Source of the DNA: an uncultured Erysipelotrichaceae bacterium | GTDB lineage: Bacteria > Bacillota_I > Bacilli_A > RF39 > UBA660 | Reading direction: 5' to 3' | NCBI GenBank assembly: GCA_902783405.1 | Contig: CACZQZ010000020.1 | Span: 1-5,188, forward strand | Length of the DNA: 5,188 bases | Shown here: positions 1 through 5,188 of the stretch, piece by piece | Layout: every line of letters starts with the position of its first letter | Position numbering within the stretch: the stretch's first letter is position 1 | Position numbers and translations under genes: made by a program | Notes under the pieces: model-generated | Told to the model about the DNA's origin: nothing | What the model saw: the letters and a program-made list of their open reading frames with translations, nothing else | Databases searched by the model: none

Positions 1-842
1 CCTTGCGCTACTCTACCCATAGAAGATATTTGACCAATTGATAAACGAATCATAATGCCACTATCAGTCATAATCATTAAATCTTCATCACCATGAACTA
101 TCTTAAATGAAACAATATTTCCATTCTTTTCTGTAATATTTAATGCTTTAACTCCTTTACTTCCACGGTGAGTCATTCTATATTCACCAACATTTGTTCG
201 TTTTCCGTATCCTTTTTCTGTTACTACTAAAACTTCTTCATCTTTTTGTGCAACTTCAAGACCAACACAAATGCCATCTCCTACATCAATTCCTCGAACT
301 CCAGATGCAGTTCTTCCCATAACTCTAATTTCATTTTCCATGAAATGAATCATTCTTCCATTAGAAGAAGCAATTAAAATTTCATTTTCTCCAGCAGTTT
401 TCTTAACAGAAACAAGTTCATCATCTTCTTTTAAAGATATTGCAATTTTACCGTTATTTCTAATATTATCAAATTCTGATAAAGCTGTTCTCTTAACAAG
501 ACCATTTCTTGTACAGAATATTAAATATTTATTAGGATCTTCATTTTCTACTTTAAGCATTGTTTTAATAGATTCTTCTTTATCAAGTGACAATAAATTA
601 ACAATAGGTAAACCTTTAGACTGCCTATTAAATAATGGTACTTCATATCCTTTAATACGATATACCCTACCTTTATTACTAAAGAATAACAAATAATCAT
701 GAGTTGTCATCGTAATCATTTGATCAACAAAATCCTCTTCATTGGTTGTCATTCCTTTAATACCTACTCCACCTCTATTTTGAGTTTTATAAGTATCTGT
801 TGTAATACGTTTAATATAGCCCTTATTTGTTAAAGAAACAAC
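1..842 (-). other. GyrA C-terminal DNA-wrapping domain, six beta-pinwheel repeats with a variant GyrA box
   Basis: From about residue 518 the translation shows six related repeats of the GyrA/ParC C-terminal family. Each begins with a hydrophobic strand followed by a Gly-containing turn: VSLTNKGYIKR, LLFFSNKGRVYR, YLIFCTRNGLVKR, ILIASSNGRMIHF, VLVVTEKGYGKR and LMIMTDSGIMIR. The sixth is cut by the window edge. In E. coli this domain bends DNA around gyrase to give chiral wrapping. The GyrA box after blade 1 reads QNRGGVG (codons 762-782, residues 538-544), against the usual Q-(R/K)-R-G-G-(R/K)-G. The RGG core is kept but both flanking basic positions are changed. Blade number and order are read from the translation; the fold is inferred from the family. 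Confidence 0.85.
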
Positions 843-2393
843 AATATCTTCAACTGGGATTAAAGACTCATCTTCAATATAATCAATAGCAGTCATATCA
901 ATTTCAGTTCTTCTTTCATCGCCATATTTTTTCTTGATTTCAAGCATTTCTTCTTTAATAATATTTTTGATTTTCTCTTCAGACGCTAAAATTGATTTAT
1001 ATTCTTCAATAGCTGCTAATAATTCAGCTAATTCTGCTTCAACTTTATCTCTTTCTAAACCAGTTAATCTTCTTAGTCTCATATCCAAAATACTCTTAGC
1101 TTGTATTTCAGATAAACCAAATCTTTCCATCAATTTATTTTGAGCTTCTTCATCAGATTTAGAATTTCTAATGATACTAACAACTTCATCAATGTTATCA
1201 AGTGCTATTTTAAGTCCTTCTAAAATATGAACTCTATCTTCTGCTTTTCCTAAATCATATTTTGTTCTTCTTATAATTACTTCTTTTTGATGATCAATAT
1301 ATTTAGAAATAATTTCTTTTAAACTTAACGTTTTAGGAGTACCATTATCAATTACTAAGAAAATAATTCCATAATTAACTTGAAAATTCGTATGTTTATA
1401 TAAATTATTTAAAACAACTTGTGGATTAGCATCCTTCTTTAAAGTAATAGTGATTTTTACGCCATCTTTTAAATCCGTATGATAGTCAGATATTCCTTCA
1501 ATAATCTTATTATGAACAAGTTCAGCAACCTTATTTTTAAGTTCCATCGTATTAACACCATAAGGAACCTCTGTTACTACAATTTGACTATGATTTCCAT
1601 GTTCTTCAATATAAGCTCTACTACGAATAGTTATACTTCCTCTACCCGTTTCATAGGCTTTTTTAATACCCGAATTTCCAAGAATTAAAGCGCCTGTTGG
1701 AAAATCTGGTCCTTTAATATATTTCATTAATCCATCCGTATCAATATCTTCATTATCAATATAAGCAATACATCCATCAATAACTTCACTTAAATTATGT
1801 GGTGGAATATTGGTTGCCATACCAACAGCAATTCCCATAGAACCATTTACTAAAACATTAGGAAATCTAGAAGGTAAAACGGTAGGTTCTGGACTAGTTT
1901 CATCAAAGTTTGGCATCATATCAACAGTTTCTTTCCTTATATCTCTAAGCATTTCCAAAGATATTTTAGAAAGTCTTGCCTCTGTATAACGATAAGCAGC
2001 TGCTCCATCACCTTCGATGTTACCAAAGTTACCATGACCATCAACCATCATGTATCTCTGATTAAAATCTTGTGCTAAACGAACCATTGCATCATAAATA
2101 GAAGAGTCTCCATGTGGATGATAATGTCCCATAACATATCCAACCGTAGTTGCTGATTTTTTATGTGGTTTATCAGGTGTATTTCCTTCTTCAAACATAG
2201 ACCATAAGATACGTCTATGAACAGGTTTTAATCCATCACGTAAGTCTGGAATCGCACGAGATGTAATAACACTCATAGAATAATCTAGGAAAGAATCTGA
2301 TATTTCTTTAACAATATCATTAATTGCATGACTATCTCTTTCATGGAAAGTACCACTAAATTCATCTGTTTTATTTACTTCATTGTTTTCCAT
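1..2393 (-). CDS. gyrA: DNA gyrase subunit A, 3' end cut by the window edge
   Basis: GyrA cleaves and rejoins both DNA strands through an active-site tyrosine and wraps DNA so that gyrase can introduce negative supercoils; it acts with GyrB, encoded just upstream. The frame is open for 797 codons from ATG at 2393-2391 to the left edge, with no stop or frameshift seen. The start is fixed by AGGAGGTG 6 nt upstream. The N terminus is about 14 residues longer than E. coli GyrA. The cleavage-reunion domain starts near LDYSMSVI and carries DGLKPVHRRIL, YHPHGDSSIYD (quinolone region) and AAAYRYTE, with catalytic Tyr136 (codon 1986-1988; E. coli Tyr122). Ser97 and Asp101 match E. coli Ser83 and Asp87, the residues usually found in quinolone-susceptible enzymes. 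The tower and coiled-coil part includes ILDMRLRRLTGLE and ends at DERRTEI. From about residue 518 comes the C-terminal beta-pinwheel. Six blade repeats and the adjacent gyrB favour GyrA over ParC. Only the last few tens of residues should be missing. Confidence 0.97.
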   Translation of the reverse strand, partial: MENNEVNKTDEFSGTFHERDSHAINDIVKEISDSFLDYSMSVITSRAIPDLRDGLKPVHRRILWSMFEEGNTPDKPHKKSATTVGYVMGHYHPHGDSSIYDAMVRLAQDFNQRYMMVDGHGNFGNIEGDGAAAYRYTEARLSKISLEMLRDIRKETVDMMPNFDETSPEPTVLPSRFPNVLVNGSMGIAVGMATNIPPHNLSEVIDGCIAYIDNEDIDTDGLMKYIKGPDFPTGALILGNSGIKKAYETGRGSITIRSRAYIEEHGNHSQIVVTEVPYGVNTMELKNKVAELVHNKIIEGISDYHTDLKDGVKITITLKKDANPQVVLNNLYKHTNFQVNYGIIFLVIDNGTPKTLSLKEIISKYIDHQKEVIIRRTKYDLGKAEDRVHILEGLKIALDNIDEVVSIIRNSKSDEEAQNKLMERFGLSEIQAKSILDMRLRRLTGLERDKVEAELAELLAAIEEYKSILASEEKIKNIIKEEMLEIKKKYGDERRTEIDMTAIDYIEDESLIPVEDIVVSLTNKGYIKRITTDTYKTQNRGGVGIKGMTTNEEDFVDQMITMTTHDYLLFFSNKGRVYRIKGYEVPLFNRQSKGLPIVNLLSLDKEESIKTMLKVENEDPNKYLIFCTRNGLVKRTALSEFDNIRNNGKIAISLKEDDELVSVKKTAGENEILIASSNGRMIHFMENEIRVMGRTASGVRGIDVGDGICVGLEVAQKDEEVLVVTEKGYGKRTNVGEYRMTHRGSKGVKALNITEKNGNIVSFKIVHGDEDLMIMTDSGIMIRLSIGQISSMGRVAQ

Positions 2394-2399
2394 TTAAGA

Positions 2400-2407
2400 C
2401 ACCTCCT
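2400..2407 (-). promoter_or_regulatory. Ribosome binding site of gyrA, overlapping the gyrB stop codon
   Basis: On the coding strand the sequence TAGGAGGTG runs directly into the gyrA leader. The TAG is the gyrB stop codon (2408-2406), and its last two bases belong to the Shine-Dalgarno sequence AGGAGGTG. The core AGGAGG lies 8 nt before the gyrA ATG at 2393. This is a near-perfect match to the anti-Shine-Dalgarno of Bacillota and fixes the gyrA start. Because ribosomes ending gyrB cover this site, translation of gyrA is probably coupled to gyrB, which would help keep the two subunits balanced; the coupling is inference. Confidence 0.9.
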
Positions 2408-4334
2408 ATATATCCAAATTCTTAACGTATCTTGCATTTTCTTCAATAAATGCACGTCTAGGTTCTACTTCCTCACCCATTAATTTAGCAAACATCGCAT
2501 CTGCAGCTACACAATCATCTACAGTAATTTTACGAAGGACACGTTTTTCAATATCCATCGTTGTTTCATTTAATTCTTCAGCGTCCATTTCTCCAAGACC
2601 TTTCATACGAGCTATTTCGGCACGAGAACGTACATTTTCATCTAACTTATTTAAATATTCTTCTTTTTCAGCTTCATCAAGTACATATTTACGAGTTTTA
2701 CCATGCATAATTCTAAACAATGGTGGCTGAGCTGCGTAGACATGTCCTGCTTCAACAATCGGTCTAAAAAACCTATAAAATAAAGTTAAAAGTAATACTC
2801 TAATATGAGAACCATCGACATCGGCATCGGTCATGATAATGATTTTGTCATATCTTAATTTTGATAAATCAAATTCTTCACCTATTCCAGTACCAAAAGC
2901 AGTTATAATTGTCCTAATTTCTTCATTACCTAAAGCTCTATCTAATCTTGCTTTTTCAACATTTAATATTTTCCCACGAAGTGGAAGGATTGCCTGTGTC
3001 ATAGAGTCTCTTCCTTTTTTAGCAGAACCACCTGCTGAATCCCCTTCGACGATAAATATTTCAGATACACTTGGATCTTTACTTTTACAATCCGATAATT
3101 TTCCAAAGAAACTTGTAGTTTGAAGATCACTTTTTCGTGTTATTTCTCTTGCTTTACGAGCTGCATTCCTTGCACGGCACGCAAGCATAGCTTTATTAAT
3201 TATTGTTTTTGCTTCCTCTGGATTTTCCATTAAAAATCTTTCAAAACCAGATGAAAATACATTATCTGCAAGTTTTCTTACTTCAGAATTTCCAAGTCTA
3301 CCTTTTGTTTGACCTTCAAACTGTGGATTTGGATGTTTACAAGAGATAATCATTGTAAGACCTTCTTGTACATCATCACCAGTTAAAGATTCATCTTTTT
3401 CTTTTAAAATACCAGATTTTCTTCCATAACTATTAATCACTCTAGTAAGTGCTCTTTTAACACCATCTTCATGAGTTCCACCATCATGAGTGTTAATATT
3501 ATTTACAAAAGAATAAATATTTGAATTATAACCTGTATTATACTGAAGAGCAACTTCAAACTGAACACTGTCCTCTTCTCCTTCTAAATGAATAATATCC
3601 TCATGAATTGGTGTTTTTCCTTGATTTATAAAGCGGACATATTCAGAAATACCACCTTCATAGCAAAATGTATCTCCAGTAGTATCTTCATTATCACGAT
3701 CATCTCTCAAAGTTAAACGCAAACCTTTATTTAAGAAAGCAAGTTCTCTTGTTCTTATTTTAAGAGTTTCATAATCATAAACTGTTGTATCAAAAATATT
3801 AGCATCTGGTTTAAATGTTACTGTTGTTCCTGTACGATTAACATCACAATCACCAATTATAGTTAGTTTTTGAGATGTTTTACCACCATTTTCAAATTTT
3901 GCTTCATATATTTTCCCATTTTTATAAACAGTTACCACGACAGATGTAGAAAGTGCATTAACGACACTTGCTCCTACACCATGAAGTCCACCAGATACCT
4001 TGTATCCTCCACCTCCAAATTTTCCTCCGGCATGAAGTACAGTATAAACGGTTTCTACGGTAGATACTCCTGTTTTAGGATGAACATCTACTGGAATACC
4101 ACGTCCATCGTCTTTAACTGTGATAGAATTATCTTTATTGATAATAATTTCAATATTTTTACAAAACCCAGCTAATGCTTCATCAATTGCATTATCTACA
4201 ATTTCCCATACTAAATGATGAAGTCCTTTAACATCTGTTGTACCAATATACATTCCAGGTCTTTTTCTTACTGCTTCTAAGCCTTCTAAAACTTGTATGT
4301 CCGAAGCATCATAATGTTCTACTTTTTCCTCCAC
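2406..4334 (-). CDS. gyrB: DNA gyrase subunit B, complete, GTG start
   Basis: GyrB is the ATPase subunit of DNA gyrase; ATP binding closes its N-terminal clamp on the DNA segment passed through the GyrA gate. The product has 642 residues, close to B. subtilis GyrB (638). The GHKL ATPase domain (about 1-225) has catalytic Glu44 and Asn48 in VWEIVDNAIDEA, DDGRGIP at 75-81 and the ATP lid GGKFGGGGYKVSGGLHGVG at 103-121. The transducer domain includes QTK with Lys344, equivalent to E. coli Lys337. The TOPRIM domain has EGDSAGGSA with Glu430 and MTDADVDGSH with Asp503, Asp505 and Asp507, the metal-binding acids. The tail has GLGEMDAEEL and the terminal PRRAFIEENARYVKNLDI signature of GyrB. The long E. 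coli-type insertion after TOPRIM is absent, as usual in Gram-positives. Lys138 stands where E. coli has Arg136. The start is GTG: no in-frame ATG precedes Met28 (GMYIG), and a good ribosome binding site lies 6 nt upstream. ParE is less likely given the gyrA neighbour. Confidence 0.98.
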   Translation of the reverse strand: MEEKVEHYDASDIQVLEGLEAVRKRPGMYIGTTDVKGLHHLVWEIVDNAIDEALAGFCKNIEIIINKDNSITVKDDGRGIPVDVHPKTGVSTVETVYTVLHAGGKFGGGGYKVSGGLHGVGASVVNALSTSVVVTVYKNGKIYEAKFENGGKTSQKLTIIGDCDVNRTGTTVTFKPDANIFDTTVYDYETLKIRTRELAFLNKGLRLTLRDDRDNEDTTGDTFCYEGGISEYVRFINQGKTPIHEDIIHLEGEEDSVQFEVALQYNTGYNSNIYSFVNNINTHDGGTHEDGVKRALTRVINSYGRKSGILKEKDESLTGDDVQEGLTMIISCKHPNPQFEGQTKGRLGNSEVRKLADNVFSSGFERFLMENPEEAKTIINKAMLACRARNAARKAREITRKSDLQTTSFFGKLSDCKSKDPSVSEIFIVEGDSAGGSAKKGRDSMTQAILPLRGKILNVEKARLDRALGNEEIRTIITAFGTGIGEEFDLSKLRYDKIIIMTDADVDGSHIRVLLLTLFYRFFRPIVEAGHVYAAQPPLFRIMHGKTRKYVLDEAEKEEYLNKLDENVRSRAEIARMKGLGEMDAEELNETTMDIEKRVLRKITVDDCVAADAMFAKLMGEEVEPRRAFIEENARYVKNLDI

Positions 4335-4337
4335 GCA

Positions 4338-5188
4338 TTACACCTCTTTCTCACTCATTATTTCACCATTTTCTATTTCTATTAATTTTGACTTTCTCTT
4401 GATTTTAACACTAATATTAGATAAATCGGTTGTCGTAATAATTGTTTGAATATCATCTTCTATATATTTAAGTAAATTATTTTTTTTCTTTTTATCTAAT
4501 TCACTAAATACATCATCTAAAAGTAATATTGGTGTTTCCCCAGTATTCTTTTTAAATATTTCTATTTCACTTAATTTAAGTGCTAAAACAGCAGCTCTTT
4601 GCTGACCTTGAGAAGCAAAATATTTCATAGAATTTTCGCCAATAAAAAATTCTATATCATCTCTTTGAGGACCAAATAAAGTTGTACCATAAAGTTTTTC
4701 TTTGGATCTTATTTTTTTTGAATAATTTAAAAGCATTTCTGCTGTAACCTTCTCCTCTTCAAAATCATTTTTTTTATAGGATATATGAAAATTATCTATT
4801 TTCATAATGTCTTTATAAATGGATGGAACATATTCATTTATCTTGTTTATAAAGCGATTTCTCATTTTATAAATAATCTCGCATTTTTGAATAAAATATT
4901 GATCTAAAATTTCAAAGTAATTATCATCAAAATTAGAATTTTTTAAATATTCATTCCTCATTTTTAATATTTTTTGAAAATCATTTATGACAGCACAATA
5001 ACCTCTATTTAATTGAGATAATTCTGTATCAACATATTTTCTTCTTATTTTTGGAGATCCTTTAATAATTTCTAAATCTTCTGGATAAAAAATAATAACA
5101 TTTAAATGACTCATATATTCACTTACTTTTTTAATATTATTTGAATCACATTTATACTTTTTTTGTCCATCAGATAAAGTTATTTCTA
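4338..5188 (-). CDS. recF: DNA replication and repair protein RecF, 5' end beyond the window
   Basis: RecF is an SMC/ABC-type ATPase of the RecFOR pathway that binds DNA at gaps and helps load RecA. The frame stays open to the right edge. Upstream of Met at 5114 it reads through LSDGQKKYKC and IKKVSEY into MSHLNVIIFYPEDLEIIKGSP, which aligns with the middle of RecF (KLSQYVGALNTIMFAPEDLNLVKGSP in B. subtilis as recalled). Met5114 is therefore internal and the true start is off-window. About 282 residues are visible of a usual 360-370, so the N-terminal Walker A motif is missing. The C-terminal half has GPQRDD (usually GPHRDD), the ABC signature ASQGQQRAA (SQGQQR codons 4596-4613) and Walker B ILLLDDVFSELD (the two Asp codons at 4512-4517), followed by a QTIITTTD switch segment. 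The gene looks more AT-rich and Lys/Asn/Ile-rich than gyrA and gyrB and holds three A8 tracts. It ends 3 nt before gyrB. Confidence 0.96.
   Translation of the reverse strand, partial: EITLSDGQKKYKCDSNNIKKVSEYMSHLNVIIFYPEDLEIIKGSPKIRRKYVDTELSQLNRGYCAVINDFQKILKMRNEYLKNSNFDDNYFEILDQYFIQKCEIIYKMRNRFINKINEYVPSIYKDIMKIDNFHISYKKNDFEEEKVTAEMLLNYSKKIRSKEKLYGTTLFGPQRDDIEFFIGENSMKYFASQGQQRAAVLALKLSEIEIFKKNTGETPILLLDDVFSELDKKKKNNLLKYIEDDIQTIITTTDLSNISVKIKRKSKLIEIENGEIMSEKEV
4341..4349 (-). promoter_or_regulatory. Ribosome binding site of gyrB, inside the 3' end of recF
   Basis: The coding strand reads AAAGAGGTG at 4349-4341, immediately before the recF stop TAA (4340-4338), and the gyrB GTG follows at 4334-4332. 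Spacing from GAGGTG to GTG is 6 nt, within the usual range. The site lies within the last codons of recF (Lys-Glu-Val), so gyrB initiation probably depends on, or benefits from, ribosomes finishing recF. An ATG at 4338-4336 overlaps the recF stop as TAATG, but it is out of frame with gyrB and only 2 nt from the Shine-Dalgarno. Confidence 0.85.

Noticed and set aside
934..1143. 69-codon plus-strand reading frame inside gyrA
   Set aside because: It lies wholly antisense to the conserved GyrA coiled-coil region, is rich in Ser/Ile/Leu as expected from the complement of AT-rich coding DNA, and has no recognisable domain.
1479..1688. 69-codon plus-strand reading frame inside gyrA
   Set aside because: Antisense shadow of conserved GyrA sequence; no ribosome binding site or family resemblance.
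2833..3123. 96-codon plus-strand reading frame opposite the GyrB TOPRIM domain
   Set aside because: Its sequence is fully explained as the complement of the highly conserved EGDSAGG to MTDADVDG region.
4003..4030. Clustered GGAGG motifs on the gyrB coding strand, resembling internal ribosome binding sites
   Set aside because: They are Gly codons of the conserved ATP-lid glycine loop (GGKFGGGGYK), and no start codon lies at a suitable distance downstream with an extended frame.
3870..4175. 101-codon plus-strand reading frame opposite the GyrB ATPase domain
   Set aside because: Antisense to conserved GHKL motifs; Cys/Tyr/Ser-rich shadow composition and no domain.
1..4334. Topoisomerase IV (parC/parE) instead of gyrase
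   Set aside because: The recF neighbour, the six-blade C-terminal domain with an RGG box, and the GyrB-type PRRAFIEENARYVKNLDI end all favour gyrase, although the GyrA box is weak.
4309..4338. Nine-codon leader-like frame from ATG 4338 (MRGGKSRTL) overlapping the gyrB start
   Set aside because: The ATG is only 2 nt from the Shine-Dalgarno, the frame is very short, and the GTG at 4334 has proper spacing and leads into GyrB. Kept only as a comment on the junction.
1..5188. Search for mobile elements, CRISPR arrays, RNA genes, terminators, toxin or defence modules
   Set aside because: The window is almost entirely covered by three conserved housekeeping genes with gaps of 3 and 12 nt. I saw no inverted repeats at gene ends, spaced direct repeats or tRNA-like elements.

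Overview
This is an ordinary but well-preserved stretch of a bacterial replication-origin-proximal gene cluster. All three genes lie on the minus strand in the order recF (partial, 4338-5188), gyrB (complete, 2406-4334) and gyrA (partial, 1-2393). The spacing is 3 nt between recF and gyrB and 12 nt between gyrB and gyrA. There is no intergenic stretch long enough to hold a promoter, a terminator or an RNA gene, so the three genes are probably read as one transcript entering from beyond base 5188. The order recF-gyrB-gyrA is the classic arrangement downstream of dnaA-dnaN near oriC in many Bacillota. By that precedent, dnaN and dnaA would lie beyond the right edge, but neither is visible here.

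The host is probably a low-GC Bacillota (Firmicutes) bacterium. The DNA is strongly AT-rich, the Shine-Dalgarno sites are strong (AGGAGGTG and AAAGAGGTG), and the proteins match the Bacillus/Clostridia type of GyrA, GyrB and RecF. GyrA has an AAAYRYTE active-site context and a KSATTVG motif, which I recall from gut Clostridia and relatives. No in-frame TGA occurs, and the one Trp codon in each of gyrA and gyrB is TGG, so nothing suggests the Mycoplasma code. A more precise placement needs a database comparison.

The products work in DNA topology and repair. GyrB (ATPase and TOPRIM) and GyrA (DNA cleavage-reunion and DNA-wrapping domain) form DNA gyrase A2B2, which introduces negative supercoils. 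RecF is an SMC-like ATPase of the RecFOR pathway that helps load RecA at gaps.

I found no undescribed system. The points worth a second look are residue-level: a degenerate GyrA box (QNRGGVG), an unusual pair of substitutions just before the GyrA quinolone-binding region (VGYVMGHYHPHGD), and Lys at the GyrB position equivalent to E. coli Arg136, the coumarin-contact residue. At the DNA level there are tight start/stop junctions that suggest translational coupling, and three A8 tracts confined to recF.
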